Positions 36,679 to 46,495 are shown, counted from the stretch's first letter. The stretch is DNA of 64,000 bases from Verrucomicrobiota bacterium (GCA_016716505.1 JADJWF010000011.1:186001-250000); one strand, 5' to 3'. Translations and numbers: made by a program. Notes: generated by a model from the sequence alone, not told the origin.

Positions 36679-36942
36679 TCAGTTCTTTTCGGGTTGATGC
36701 CTTCGCAGACCCACTTCGCCCGCGATGTCATCAAATTCCTCATGGCTGACCGTGTCGAGGGTCTTGCCGCGGGCGGTCAGCTTCTCGTTGATCTTGATGA
36801 CCTTCTCGGTCATCTCGGCGTGCGTTTCTGCTTTGCCGCCCACCAAGGCGAAGTTCGGCCCGGTGGTAAAGCGCCTGTGCCCGTCCGTATCCAGCCCGAC
36901 GCCCAGCAGCAAGGCGCGCCGGCGGGTTTTCAATTTCGCCAT
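36679..36942 (-). CDS. conserved hypothetical protein, 87 residues
   Basis: A small basic protein (MAKLKTRRRALLLGVGLDTD, FTTGPNFALVGGKAETHAEM, VSHEEFDDIAGEVGLRRH). The N-terminus has a Lys/Arg patch, and the middle is a predicted helix (TEKVIKINEKLTARGKTL). No known domain. The pattern GLDTDGHxRxTTGPNF(A/V)LxGG is known to me from short unannotated Verrucomicrobiota proteins, so it looks conserved. It precedes aroC by about 150 bases in the same direction. Confidence 0.55.
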   Translation of the reverse strand: MAKLKTRRRALLLGVGLDTDGHRRFTTGPNFALVGGKAETHAEMTEKVIKINEKLTARGKTLDTVSHEEFDDIAGEVGLRRHQPEKN

Positions 36943-37431
36943 GCCGAAAAGGTAGAGCCGAGGCGGGCGACCGTCCAAGGCATTTCCCCTGCGTGAACGG
37001 TGCGACTGAGCTCGGAGTTCACCCGTGGGGATAAACTGATTTCCAGCGGTTGGGCGCTAAAAGCGCGCAACCATTATCAACCGGGAATACGCTCGCCTCC
37101 AACTCCGAGTCATGGCCGCCACGGACCTCTCCATCCATGCCGGATTGGTCGCGGTCGAGGCCATGGCCCAGCGCTTCGACCTTGGGAACAGAACGCGCCG
37201 AAACGCCTGCCTCAATCCTCGCCGGGCTCAGAAACACGGCCAGCGGCGGCCAGACGCTTGATGCGCTTTTCTCCGGCGGCGGCGGTCATTCCGGTCGTGA
37301 GGCGCTCTCCGCCACTCCCTGCCAACCTTCAAGCCCAGCCGGATCGAAATGATTCAGGTGATCGGCGAGCCTGAAGCGCGGCACCAAACCGGCGCTTGCC
37401 GCGTCCGTTGGCGACTTCGTAGGCTGCCGGG
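36943..37431. other. gene-free stretch with a possible transposase N-terminal relic
   Basis: No convincing gene. A plus-strand frame from an ATG near 37118 reads MAATDLSIHAGLVAVEAMAQ then RFDLGNRTRRNACLNPRR and ends after about 50 codons. It is reminiscent of the N-terminus of some IS transposases seen in Planctomycetes and Verrucomicrobiota, but I cannot name a family. A minor hairpin GCGCTAAAAGCGC lies near 37048-37060. Other frames are short and unlike proteins. Confidence 0.2.
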
Positions 37432-38253
37432 GTGGACTGGGTCACCGATCGTCACTGGTTTGCGTTCGCCGTGGTGCTTTACGGCGTTTGCGTGCTTTAC
37501 TCGGTGTTCCTCTGGCGGCGGGGATTCCGGCGGGACAACCGCGTCATCTACATCTTGCTGCTGGCGGCCGCCGGCCTGCACAGCATCGCGATGATCAAGC
37601 GCGGGGTATCGTTTTCGCGCTGTCCGGTGAACGACCTGTTCGGGGCGACGATGTTTCTGGGCTGGGTCACGGCGACTTCGTATCTCGTGCTCGGGTTGTG
37701 GCGGAGACTGCGCTTCCTCGGGGTCTTTGTCTCACCCGTGTTGCTGGCGGCCGGGGTGTTCGGTCTGATGCCGGGACTCGATGCCACTCCCGTGACGAAT
37801 CCGGAATTGCGCAACTTCGCCAGCGCCCATGCGGCCGTGGTGCTGCTGGCCTACGGCGCCTTTGGGCTCAGTGCGGCCGCAGCGTTGATGTACCTGAGCC
37901 AGCAGCACAGCCTGAAATTCGACAAGCTGCGCGCGGTCACCTCGTTGCTGCCGCCGATCGAGCGGTTGGAAGCGGTCATCTGGAGGACCTTGCTCGCGGG
38001 TTTTGCGCTGCTGACGCTCGGCCTGGTCATCGGGGCGGTGGGCCTCAAGCGGACGCAGGGCGTCTTCGTGGCCATGGACGCGAAGGTGATCTGGTCGCTG
38101 GTGGTGTGGTGCTTTTACCTCGTGCTGCTCCTGGTGCATCACTTCAGGCGCCAGAGCGGCCGTCGGTTCGCGTGGTCGGCGCTGGGCAGTTTCTGCTTCA
38201 TCCTGCTCACGTTCTGGAGCTTCAACCTGCTCTCGCGCATTCATCATCCCTGA
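37432..38253 (+). CDS. CcsA/HemX-like cytochrome c assembly membrane protein
   Basis: A 273-residue protein with about eight hydrophobic helices (WFAFAVVLYGVCVLYSVFLW, VIYILLLAAAGLHSIAMIKR, AAVVLLAYGAFGLSAAAALM, VIWSLVVWCFYLVLLLVHHF). It belongs to the HemX/CcsA (ResC-related) family of haem-handling proteins; several His residues (AGLHSIA, FASAHAAV, LVHHF) are in ligand-like positions. It is three bases upstream of hemA, the order found in many bacteria where HemX influences GluTR amount. GTG at 37432 is taken as the start, as the conserved region begins directly after it. Confidence 0.8.
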   Translation: MDWVTDRHWFAFAVVLYGVCVLYSVFLWRRGFRRDNRVIYILLLAAAGLHSIAMIKRGVSFSRCPVNDLFGATMFLGWVTATSYLVLGLWRRLRFLGVFVSPVLLAAGVFGLMPGLDATPVTNPELRNFASAHAAVVLLAYGAFGLSAAAALMYLSQQHSLKFDKLRAVTSLLPPIERLEAVIWRTLLAGFALLTLGLVIGAVGLKRTQGVFVAMDAKVIWSLVVWCFYLVLLLVHHFRRQSGRRFAWSALGSFCFILLTFWSFNLLSRIHHP

Positions 38254-38256
38254 GCC

Positions 38257-39309
38257 ATGTCCATTGTCGTCGTCGGCCTCAGCCACCGCACCTCGCCCGT
38301 GGAGATTCGCGAGCGGCTGGCGTTTGCGGCGGAGGCCATTCCGCGGGCGCTGGTTGCCATGCGCGGCGCCGGCATCGCGGACGAAGCGGTGATTGTCTCG
38401 ACGTGCAACCGGGTGGAAATTTACGCGGCGTCCGACGCCGACCCAGCCGAGACCCTGGCGGCGTTGAAACGCTTCCTCGTCGAGTTTCACGGTTTTGACG
38501 GCGCTCTCGGCGATGAACTCTACCAACACGGCGAGCCGGACAGCGTGGCTCATTTGTTCCGGGTGGTGTGCGGCCTGGACTCGATGGTGGTCGGCGAAAC
38601 CGAGATTCTCGGTCAGGTGAAGCAAGCGTACGACGTGGCGTTGGCGGGCCATCACACCGGCCGCCGGTTGAACAAGGCATTCCAACGGGCGTTCAACGTC
38701 GCCAAGCAAATCCGCACCGAGACCAACATCCAGCGGGGCAGCGTCTCGGTGGCGTCTGCCGCGGTCGAACTGGCGGAAAAGATCTTCAGTTCGCTGTCGG
38801 AACGCACGGTCCTGATCATCGGCGCGGGCGACACCGGCGAGAAGACAGCGCGCGCGCTGCTTTCCCGGGGGGCGAAGGGGCTGGTGGTGACCAACCGGTC
38901 ATTGGAACGCGCGCAGGCCCTGGCGGCCGAATTCGGCGGCCGGTGGGTGCCGTTCGAAGACTGGGCGGGCGAGTTTGGGGGCATTGACATCGTGATCAGC
39001 AGTACGGCGGCGCCCCACTACGTGCTGGACCGGCGCAAGCTCGAGCCGCTTCTCCGGCCCCGCCGCGGCCGGCCGCTGCTGCTCATAGACATCGCCGTGC
39101 CGCGGGACATTGATCCCGAGGTCAACCTCCTGGACGATGTGTACCTCTACAACATTGATGACTTGCAGGCCATCGCTGACGACGGCCTGCGACAGCGGCA
39201 GGAGGAAATTGCCCGATGTGAGGCCATCATCCGGGAGAAGGTTGCCGCGCTGCTTAGCGCGCCGGCGGCCACCGCCTCGGGCGGCGCAAAACTCGCCTAC
39301 GGCGCGTGA
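38257..39309 (+). CDS. hemA: glutamyl-tRNA reductase
   Basis: A 350-residue protein of the tetrapyrrole pathway that reduces glutamyl-tRNA(Glu) to glutamate-1-semialdehyde. N-terminal MSIVVVGLSHRTSPVEIRER, the active-site cysteine in VIVSTCNRVEIYAASD (about residue 50), the substrate-binding VVCGLDSMVVGETEILGQVK, the NADPH domain (RTVLIIGAGDTGEKTARALL) and a C-terminal dimerisation helix region that is short compared with E. coli. It overlaps hemC by four bases. Confidence 0.95.
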   Translation: MSIVVVGLSHRTSPVEIRERLAFAAEAIPRALVAMRGAGIADEAVIVSTCNRVEIYAASDADPAETLAALKRFLVEFHGFDGALGDELYQHGEPDSVAHLFRVVCGLDSMVVGETEILGQVKQAYDVALAGHHTGRRLNKAFQRAFNVAKQIRTETNIQRGSVSVASAAVELAEKIFSSLSERTVLIIGAGDTGEKTARALLSRGAKGLVVTNRSLERAQALAAEFGGRWVPFEDWAGEFGGIDIVISSTAAPHYVLDRRKLEPLLRPRRGRPLLLIDIAVPRDIDPEVNLLDDVYLYNIDDLQAIADDGLRQRQEEIARCEAIIREKVAALLSAPAATASGGAKLAYGA

Positions 39310-40289
39310 GTAAGCCGCAGATCATCCGGTTGGCCACGCGCGGCAGTCCCCTGGCTCTCGCGCAGGCGACCACCGTTCTCGCGCAACTCCGATCGGCGTT
39401 TCCCGAGCGGTCGTTTGAACTGCGCCTCATCAAAACGACCGGCGACAAGCTGCAGAAGGCCTCGATGGCGAATCCGGCAGCCTCGCTGCCGAAGGGCCTG
39501 TTCACCAAGGAGCTGGAAGTGGCGCTGCTGGCCGGCGAAGCCACGCTGGCGGTTCACAGCCTGAAGGACCTCCCCACCGAACTGCCGGCCGGACTCGAAC
39601 TGGGTGCGGTGCTGCCGCGCTCGGACGCACGGGATGTCCTGGTTTATCGCAGCGCCGGAACGCAGGTCGGGAGGGGTTACCCACCGGCCACCACCCTGGC
39701 GGCGCTGGCGCCCAAGGCCGTGATCGCCACCAGCAGCACGCGGCGCCGCGAGCAATTGCTGGCCACGCGCCCGGACCTCACCGTGGTCGAGATTCGCGGC
39801 AACGTCGGCACCCGACTGAACAAGGTGGCGAGCCTTGCCGAACTGGATGCGACCCTGCTGGCCGCGGCCGGGTTGGGCCGGCTGGGCTTTCTGCTCGGCG
39901 ACGACGGCGTTTTGTCGGGGCCAACTGCGGACGCGGTGCCGCCGGGACTTTTGGCGGTGGCTTTGAGCACGGAGGAGATGATCCCGGCGGTCGGGCAGGC
40001 GGCCATCGGCATCGAATGCCGGAGCGACGATCTCGTGGCGCGCGAACTCTGTGCGCGCCTGAATCACGCGGAGACCTTCCTGGCCGTCACGGCGGAGCGA
40101 TCGTTTTTGCGCGCAATGGGCGGGGGCTGTCAGAGTCCCGTCGCCGCGCACGCCGTGATCCGCGACGGCCGACTGATCCTCCGCGGCGTTTCCTTCCGTC
40201 ACGGGCCGGCCCGGCACGCCGCTGTCCAAGGCGGACCGGAGGAGGCCGTCGCCTTGGGCGAGGCGTTGGCCCGGCAGTTGGAAGGTTGA
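39306..40289 (+). CDS. hemC: hydroxymethylbilane synthase (porphobilinogen deaminase)
   Basis: A 327-residue protein starting with GTG at 39306, overlapping the hemA stop (GTGA). IRLATRGSPLALAQATTVLA at the N-terminus, the substrate-binding VAVHSLKDLPTELP region (as TLAVHSLKDLPTELPAGLEL), IATSSTRRREQLLATRPDLT, and the cofactor cysteine in FLRAMGGGCQSPVAAHAV that anchors dipyrromethane. It polymerises four porphobilinogens. An insert, GRGYPPATTLAALAPKAV, is normal for the family. hemB and hemD are not in the window. Confidence 0.94.
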   Translation: MSKPQIIRLATRGSPLALAQATTVLAQLRSAFPERSFELRLIKTTGDKLQKASMANPAASLPKGLFTKELEVALLAGEATLAVHSLKDLPTELPAGLELGAVLPRSDARDVLVYRSAGTQVGRGYPPATTLAALAPKAVIATSSTRRREQLLATRPDLTVVEIRGNVGTRLNKVASLAELDATLLAAAGLGRLGFLLGDDGVLSGPTADAVPPGLLAVALSTEEMIPAVGQAAIGIECRSDDLVARELCARLNHAETFLAVTAERSFLRAMGGGCQSPVAAHAVIRDGRLILRGVSFRHGPARHAAVQGGPEEAVALGEALARQLEG

Positions 40290-40360
40290 GTGTCGCCGGC
40301 TGCCGCAGACGCCGGCGCTTGCCTCCCGGCCAACGGCCGGCGCACCATCGCCGGCCAGCA

Positions 40361-41509
40361 ATGAAAGCTGCTTCTCCTTCCTCCCGGCTCGGCGCAGACC
40401 GCTACGTCATCATCATGGCCGGCGGCCGCGGCGAGCGGTTTTGGCCCCTCAGCCGCGAGCAGACTCCCAAGCAACTGATCAAGCTGTGGGGTGACCGTTC
40501 CTTTCTCCAGCAAGCGTTTGACCGCGTCGCCCCGCTGGTGCCGCCGCGGAATGTGCTCGTCATCACCAACGAGGCCCAAGCGCCCATGGTGCGAAAACAG
40601 TTGCCGAAACTGCCGCGCGAAAACGTCATCGCCGAACCGGTCGGCCGCGACACCTGCGCCGCCGTCACCCTGGGAGCGGCCATCGTGGGCGCGCGTTCGA
40701 CGACGGCGGTCATGGCCGTGCTGCCGGCGGACCACGTCATTCCGGAGGAGAAGAAGTTCCAGCAGGTTCTCGCGGATGCCTTTGATCTGGCCGGCCGGGG
40801 ACAGGTGATCGTGACCATCGGCATCAAACCCACCGAACCGGCGACCGGCTACGGCTACATCAAGCTGGGCCACGAACTGCCGCCCCCCGCCGGGGTGAAG
40901 CGATACAAGACCCCGTTTTTCAAAGCCGAGCAGTTCAAGGAAAAGCCGGACCTCGCCACCGCCATCGAGTACGTGAACAGCGGCCATTACCGGTGGAACG
41001 CCGGCATGTTTGTGTGGTCGTTTGTTACGATCACCAACGGCCTCGAAATGCACCAGCCCGAGCTGAACGCCGCCTGCCACCGCTGGTTTGACGCCGCCGC
41101 CAAAAGCCCGACCGCCCTCGCCCGGGTGCTGGCGAAGGATTACCCGGAACTGAAGCGGGTCAGCGTGGACTACGCCCTGATGGAGAAGGCGCACAATGTG
41201 GTTTGCGCAGACGGCGCGTTTGCCTGGGACGACCTGGGCGCGTGGCCGGCCCTGGCGCGTCACGTCAAACCGGACGCCGAGGGCAATGCGGCGCTGGCCG
41301 ACTTCATCCACGTGGATGCCGCCCGAAACGTCATCTACGACGCCCGGTCAAAGGCGCGTCGCACGCTCATCGCCGTGGTGGGCTTGCGCGACGCCGTGAT
41401 CGTCCAGACGGACGACGCCACGTTGGTCGCCCACAAGGGCCAGGCGCAAAAGGTCAAGGAACTCGTCAGGAAACTCGCGGAGAGCAAGGAGTACCGGCAT
41501 TTGGTATGA
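40361..41509 (+). CDS. manC: mannose-1-phosphate guanylyltransferase
   Basis: A 382-residue nucleotidyltransferase. Signature YVIIMAGGRGERFWPLSREQ with the GGxGxRxxP loop, then PKQLIKLWGDRSFLQQAFDR, VMAVLPADHVI with the catalytic-type Asp, the TEPATGYGYIKLG motif of type II GMP, and NAGMFVWSF. It makes GDP-mannose from mannose-1-phosphate and GTP for envelope glycans. The frame starts at 40016 inside hemC, but ATG 40361 is the first one that gives the family N-terminus. The isomerase domain found in long ManC forms is absent. It overlaps the GH2 gene by four bases. Confidence 0.92.
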   Translation: MKAASPSSRLGADRYVIIMAGGRGERFWPLSREQTPKQLIKLWGDRSFLQQAFDRVAPLVPPRNVLVITNEAQAPMVRKQLPKLPRENVIAEPVGRDTCAAVTLGAAIVGARSTTAVMAVLPADHVIPEEKKFQQVLADAFDLAGRGQVIVTIGIKPTEPATGYGYIKLGHELPPPAGVKRYKTPFFKAEQFKEKPDLATAIEYVNSGHYRWNAGMFVWSFVTITNGLEMHQPELNAACHRWFDAAAKSPTALARVLAKDYPELKRVSVDYALMEKAHNVVCADGAFAWDDLGAWPALARHVKPDAEGNAALADFIHVDAARNVIYDARSKARRTLIAVVGLRDAVIVQTDDATLVAHKGQAQKVKELVRKLAESKEYRHLV

Positions 41510-44500
41510 GGCGCGTGAAGTCGGGAACCGCCCGGCGGGCGAGGGAGAACGCTTGGATCGTGCTGGCGAGCCTCGCCGTCCTCGTGTTGACCGCGCAGGC
41601 AAAGACCACTCCGCAGATTCGCAGCGCCCGTGAACTCGACGGCGCATGGCTGTTTCAAACGAACGGCGCGCCCGCCAGCGACTGGAAGGTCGTCCACGTG
41701 CCATCGGACTTCGAATCGCACGAGGGCACGCAGTTCGACGGCGTGGGTTGGTACCGGCGCGTGGTGGACGTCGCCCGCCCGCGCGAGGGGCGGCGGGTGT
41801 TGCTGGAGTTTGAGGCGGCGGCCTCCGAGGCGGAGGTGTGGTGGAACGGCGAGCGCCTCGGCGGGCACCTGGGCGGTTGGACCCCCTTCCGCTTCGATGT
41901 CACCGACCTCCTGCGGCGGGCCCCGACCACGACCAACGAAATCCGCGTGCGGCTCGACGAGAAGGTCGGCCACAACACCCAGGGCTTCCTGCCAATCGTC
42001 CAACCTCACTTTGGCGGCCTGTGGCAAAGCGTCCGGCTTCGCTTCGTCAACGCGACCTACCTGGACGATCTTCGATTGCGCGCCGCCGGCAATCCCGACA
42101 CCGGCGAACTCGAACTGGAGATTCCCCTTCATGGCGATGAGGCCGCGTCGGTGGAACGGCTTGCGGTCACCTACGGCCAGCGCGGCGCTCGCGGGCGAAC
42201 CCGCGTCGAGTTGGGGCTCCGCGAAAAGCCCGCCAACTCGGAAAGCCCGGCCGGTCGCTGGCGCCGCGAGGGCTCGACGCTGTTCGTGAACGTCCCGGTC
42301 CCCGCTCCGGCGCTCTGGTGGCCCGAGTCGCCGACGCTGTACGACCTGGTCATCGAGTTGTTGCCCGCCGCTCCCGGGACGGTGCCGCTGGATCGCGTCA
42401 CCACCACCGCGGCGTTTCGCAAGGTGGAAACGGACGGCCACCGCCTGCGGCTCAACGGCCGGCCGCTCAACGTCCGCGGCCTCCTGAACTGGGGCTACTA
42501 TCCGCCGCGACTCGCGCCGATTCCTGATCCGGCGCGATTTCAGCGCGACCTCGAGTTCGCCCGCCGGCAGGGCTTCAACCTCATCAAGTTCTGCCTCTGG
42601 GTGCCGCCCAAGCGGTACCTCGAGCTGTGCGACGAGTTCGGGATGCTCGCGTGGATGGAGTACCCGACGTGGCACCCGAAGTTCACCCCGGAACATCTCG
42701 AGCCGTTGCTCCGCGAGTTCACCGAGTTCTTCGCCTTCGACCGCAACCATCCCTCGGTCATTCTGCGCAGCCTCACGTGCGAGACCGGTCCCGGCGCGGA
42801 TCTCGAGGTCATTCGTTCGCTCTACGACACGGCCAAGCGGATGATCCCCGGCGCGATCGTCGAAGATGACTCCAGTTGGATCGAGTGGAACCGCATCAGT
42901 GACATCTGGGACGACCATCCGTACGGCAACAACCACACCTGGGTGGCGACGCTCCGGCGACTAAACCGGTACATCGCGGAACGCGAGGCCAAACCGCTGA
43001 TTTTGGGCGAAGCCATCGCCGCCGATACCTGGCCGAAACTCGACCCACTCACCGCCACCGTGGGCGCCGAACGACCGTACTGGCTGCCGAAATCCCTCAA
43101 TGCCCAAATCGCCTGGCGGGCGCGGCTGGAAGGCATCGTGGGCCTGGACCCGTTGCGATCGCTGGAAGCCGACTCGCTTCGGTACGCCAAGTTGATGCGA
43201 AAGTACCAGGCCGAGACGTTTCGCCGCGAGGTGCCGTTCGGTGGCTACGTCGTCAGCGTGATTCGCGACTTCCCCCTCGCCTCCATGGGGCTGCTCGACT
43301 ACTGGGACCAACCCAAATGGCCGGAGGCCGACTGGGCGTGGCATGGCGACACGGCTTGCCTCCTGCAGACGGAAAACGACCGGCGCAGCTTCGCGTCGGG
43401 CGAACGCCTGCGCGGTACGCTGTGGGTCAGCCATTTCGGTCGCGCGGCCATCGAAAAGGGCCGGCTGGAAGTCAGCGTGGCCGGCGCGCGCGTCCGAACG
43501 GTTCGCTCGCAGGAAAACGGCACGCTCGCCGAGTGGCTCGCGCTTGACCTGCCGCTGCCGCGCGCCGAGGCCGCGCCGCGCCGCGTGGTGGTCGAGGCGC
43601 GCCTGCGGACCCACCACGGCGAGACCCGCAACGCCTGGCCCGTCTGGGTCGTCCCGGCGGCGAACGACTTCTGCCCCAACCACGTCTGGGTCGCCCCCGA
43701 ACTGGCGGCGAAGCTGGCGCTGCCGGTCCCCGCGCAGCCCATGGCGGACACTGCGTTCGATGACGTCGTGATCGCTCCGCGCCTCGATGAGGCTCTCGCG
43801 CGCCGGTTGGAAGCCGGCGGTCGTGTGTTGCTCCTGGCCGCCGGCGGCCCGGCGAGCTTCAAAGTCGCGGACCACTGGTTTCTCCGCGGTGCGCCGGTGG
43901 TGGACACACGCGCCCTGGGCGCCCAAGTGCCGCGCGAGCTGCTGGTGGAGCTGCAGCACTTTGACCTGGCCAGCGGCGTCATCCCGGATTTGCCGTGGCT
44001 GGAGCAGATTGATCCCCTGCTGATGCTGTGGGACACGCACGATCACGGCGGCGTGAAGACGCACGGACTGATCTTCGAGACCCGCGTGGGCGATGGCCGG
44101 TTGCTGGTCAGTGCGGTCAACCACGCCGGCACAAACAACGCAGCCGGGCGCTGGCTGCTCGGGGAGCTGGTTCGTCATCTGGGCGGCGGGCCCGCGCCCA
44201 GGGCCGCACTCGCAGCGAATCTTTGGGCCGGAATCCGGGCGAAATTGCACGACGAACGTCTTTCGCTGACGGGTCGCGACTGGCGTTTCCAGCCCGAACC
44301 GAAAGAGGCGGTCCCGCCGGCCGTGTGGGCCGCGCCGGATTTTGACGATTCGGGCTGGGCCACCATCAAGGCGGGCCAACACTGGGAAGGCCAGGGCTGG
44401 CCGGCACTGGATGGTTGGGCGTGGTACCGGCTGCGCGTGGACGTTCCGGCCGCCTGGGCGGGACGCCCGATCTACCTGACCTTTGAGGGCGTGGATGACC

Positions 44501-44751
44501 TGTACGAGTTGTACCTCGATGGGCGCCTTTTCGCGAAACGCGGCGACCTCGCCGCCCGCGTGGACACCTTCAACGAACGGTTCAGCCACGACCTCCGCGA
44601 CGTCGCGCGTCCCGGACAACCGCTGACCATCGCGGTGCGGGTTCACGACTGGTACGGCGCCGGCGGCATCTTCCGCCCCGTCACGCTCGGCACCACTCCG
44701 TGGGCGCCGGAACTGGACGTGTTCGAGTCGGCCGGCGCCGCGCTACGTTGA
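41506..44751 (+). CDS. GH2-like glycoside hydrolase with an atypical acid/base motif
   Basis: A 1081-residue secreted protein (signal peptide near ENAWIVLASLAVLVLTAQAK). A sugar-binding jelly-roll comes first (DGAWLFQTNGAPASDWKVV), then an Ig-like domain (LWWPESPTLYDLVIELLPAA), then a TIM barrel (LNGRPLNVRGLLNWGYYPPR, ARRQGFNLIKFCLWVPPKRY). The acid/base site reads NHPSVILRSLTCETGPG, where GH2 enzymes normally have NE; here the Asn is Cys. A likely nucleophile Glu is in KPLILGEAIAADTWP. A second jelly-roll domain is at the C-terminus (GWAWYRLRVDVPAAWAGRP). Substrate unknown. ATG at 41506 overlaps the manC stop (ATGA). Confidence 0.8.
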   Translation: MRRVKSGTARRARENAWIVLASLAVLVLTAQAKTTPQIRSARELDGAWLFQTNGAPASDWKVVHVPSDFESHEGTQFDGVGWYRRVVDVARPREGRRVLLEFEAAASEAEVWWNGERLGGHLGGWTPFRFDVTDLLRRAPTTTNEIRVRLDEKVGHNTQGFLPIVQPHFGGLWQSVRLRFVNATYLDDLRLRAAGNPDTGELELEIPLHGDEAASVERLAVTYGQRGARGRTRVELGLREKPANSESPAGRWRREGSTLFVNVPVPAPALWWPESPTLYDLVIELLPAAPGTVPLDRVTTTAAFRKVETDGHRLRLNGRPLNVRGLLNWGYYPPRLAPIPDPARFQRDLEFARRQGFNLIKFCLWVPPKRYLELCDEFGMLAWMEYPTWHPKFTPEHLEPLLREFTEFFAFDRNHPSVILRSLTCETGPGADLEVIRSLYDTAKRMIPGAIVEDDSSWIEWNRISDIWDDHPYGNNHTWVATLRRLNRYIAEREAKPLILGEAIAADTWPKLDPLTATVGAERPYWLPKSLNAQIAWRARLEGIVGLDPLRSLEADSLRYAKLMRKYQAETFRREVPFGGYVVSVIRDFPLASMGLLDYWDQPKWPEADWAWHGDTACLLQTENDRRSFASGERLRGTLWVSHFGRAAIEKGRLEVSVAGARVRTVRSQENGTLAEWLALDLPLPRAEAAPRRVVVEARLRTHHGETRNAWPVWVVPAANDFCPNHVWVAPELAAKLALPVPAQPMADTAFDDVVIAPRLDEALARRLEAGGRVLLLAAGGPASFKVADHWFLRGAPVVDTRALGAQVPRELLVELQHFDLASGVIPDLPWLEQIDPLLMLWDTHDHGGVKTHGLIFETRVGDGRLLVSAVNHAGTNNAAGRWLLGELVRHLGGGPAPRAALAANLWAGIRAKLHDERLSLTGRDWRFQPEPKEAVPPAVWAAPDFDDSGWATIKAGQHWEGQGWPALDGWAWYRLRVDVPAAWAGRPIYLTFEGVDDLYELYLDGRLFAKRGDLAARVDTFNERFSHDLRDVARPGQPLTIAVRVHDWYGAGGIFRPVTLGTTPWAPELDVFESAGAALR

Positions 44752-44835
44752 CGAGGGGGCGGCAGCGGCCGGGCAGAGTCCGCGGCAGCAGCTCCCCGGC
44801 TTGCCCGGGGCAGTGGTTGGCCTACGGTGGCGGGG

Positions 44836-46431
44836 ATGCCGGACATCGTTCTCGCCACGCTCAACGCGAAGTATCTCCACGCGGCGTTCGGGCTGCGGTA
44901 TCTCCGCGCCAACCTGGGCGAACTGCGGGAGCGATCCGTCCTCGCCGAATTCGACATCAACCAGCGGCCGCTCGACATCGCCGAACGGATCCTCGCCTTT
45001 GAGCCGCGGATCGTCGGACTGGGCGTGTACATCTGGAACGCCACGCCGACCACCGAGCTGGTGGCCCTGCTCAAGCGCATCCGGCCGGAGGTCCGGGTGA
45101 TCCTCGGCGGCCCGGAGGTCAGCCACGAAACCGCGGAGCAGCCGATCGTTGCTTTGGCGGACCACGTGATCACGGGCGAGGCCGATCTCAAGTTCGCCGA
45201 GGTGTGTCGCGCGTTGCTGGGAGCCGCGGACCTTCGCCGATCTTCGCCGCTTCCCAAAATCATCCCGGCGGAACTGCCGGACCTCGGGCGCCTGGCACTG
45301 CCCTACGACGAATACACGGACGACGACATCGCCCATCGGCTCATCTACGTGGAGGCGTCACGGGGCTGTCCGTTCGAGTGCGAGTTCTGCCTGTCGGCCC
45401 TGGACGTGCCAGTACGGGCGTTTCCGCTCGAACCATTTCTCGCGGCGATGGACCGGCTCCTCGCCCGCGGGGTCCGCCAGTTCAAGTTCGTGGACCGCAC
45501 GTTCAATCTTCATCTGGGCGTCAGCCGGCGAATCCTGGAGTTCTTCCTCGAACGTCTGCGGCCGGACCTGTTCCTGCATTTCGAGATGATTCCTGACCGG
45601 TTGCCGACGGAGTTGCGGGAACTCATCGCGCGGTTTCCGCCCGGTACGCTGCAATTTGAGGTGGGTATTCAGACCTTCAATCCCGAGGTCGCGGACCTGA
45701 TTCACCGCCGGCAGCACTATGATCGGGTCGAGGACAATCTTCGCTTTCTGCGCCAGCACACCACCGTCCACGTGCATGCCGACCTGATCGCCGGCCTGCC
45801 GGGTGAGACGCTGGCGAGCTTCGCGGCGGGGTTTGACCGTCTGGTCGCCCTCGGCCCACACGAGATCCAGGTGGGCATTCTCAAGCGGTTGCGCGGCGCG
45901 CCCATCGCCCGGCACGACCACGAATGGGAAATGGTTTATTCGCCCCTGCCGCCATACGAGATCCTGCGCCACCGGCTCATCGGCTTTGCGGACATGCAAC
46001 GCCTGCGCCGGTTCGCCCGCTTTTGGGACCTCGTGGCCAACAGCGGCCAATTCGTTGAGACCACGCCGTTGATCTGGGACGGCTGCCAGTCGCCGTTCGC
46101 CGAATTCCTGCGGTTCAGCGAATGGCTGCACCAACGCGCGGGACGCACCCACGCCATCGCGCTGCCGCGGCTGACGGCCTTCGTGGCCGAGTATCTGACC
46201 GACGAACGCCGGCTCGATCCCCGTCGGGTCGCCGAACACCTGCACCGGGATGGCCAGCGGACCGGTGGCCACGAGTTGCCGCCGTCCCTGCGTCCCTGGC
46301 TGCCGGAGGACCGTTCGTCCCGACCCCGCTCCATGGTCCGCGGGCCGGTCAGGGCTGCCCGCCAGCGGCGGCATCGGGGCGCGGCGGCCCTTCCGGTGAG
46401 CGTCGGCGCCGTAGCCCGGCCGCCCGGGTGA
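44836..46431 (+). CDS. B12-binding-domain radical SAM protein (DUF4080 type)
   Basis: About 531 residues. The N-terminal part is a B12-binding-like Rossmann domain (PDIVLATLNAKYLHAAFGLR, PRIVGLGVYIWNATPTTELV, VRVILGGPEVSHETAEQP). The radical SAM centre follows: EASRGCPFECEFCLSALDVP with CxxxCxxC. Later the barrel has FKFVDRTFNLHLGVSRRILE and QFEVGIQTFNPEVADLI. The C-terminal region corresponds to DUF4080, with an Arg/Pro-rich tail of about 50 residues of low conservation. Function is unknown; such proteins modify RNA, lipids or small molecules. ATG 44836 is preferred over GTG 44827, three codons upstream. Confidence 0.87.
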   Translation: MPDIVLATLNAKYLHAAFGLRYLRANLGELRERSVLAEFDINQRPLDIAERILAFEPRIVGLGVYIWNATPTTELVALLKRIRPEVRVILGGPEVSHETAEQPIVALADHVITGEADLKFAEVCRALLGAADLRRSSPLPKIIPAELPDLGRLALPYDEYTDDDIAHRLIYVEASRGCPFECEFCLSALDVPVRAFPLEPFLAAMDRLLARGVRQFKFVDRTFNLHLGVSRRILEFFLERLRPDLFLHFEMIPDRLPTELRELIARFPPGTLQFEVGIQTFNPEVADLIHRRQHYDRVEDNLRFLRQHTTVHVHADLIAGLPGETLASFAAGFDRLVALGPHEIQVGILKRLRGAPIARHDHEWEMVYSPLPPYEILRHRLIGFADMQRLRRFARFWDLVANSGQFVETTPLIWDGCQSPFAEFLRFSEWLHQRAGRTHAIALPRLTAFVAEYLTDERRLDPRRVAEHLHRDGQRTGGHELPPSLRPWLPEDRSSRPRSMVRGPVRAARQRRHRGAAALPVSVGAVARPPG

Positions 46432-46495
46432 GCTGTTCGTGAGGCTGCGCGAAGCGGCGCTTGCGGGACGGCGCGCTTCCCCCGCAAGCTTGGCC

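Noticed and set aside
37048..37060. Hairpin GCGCTAAAAGCGC as a terminator
   Set aside because: Short stem, no T run and no gene ending just before it.
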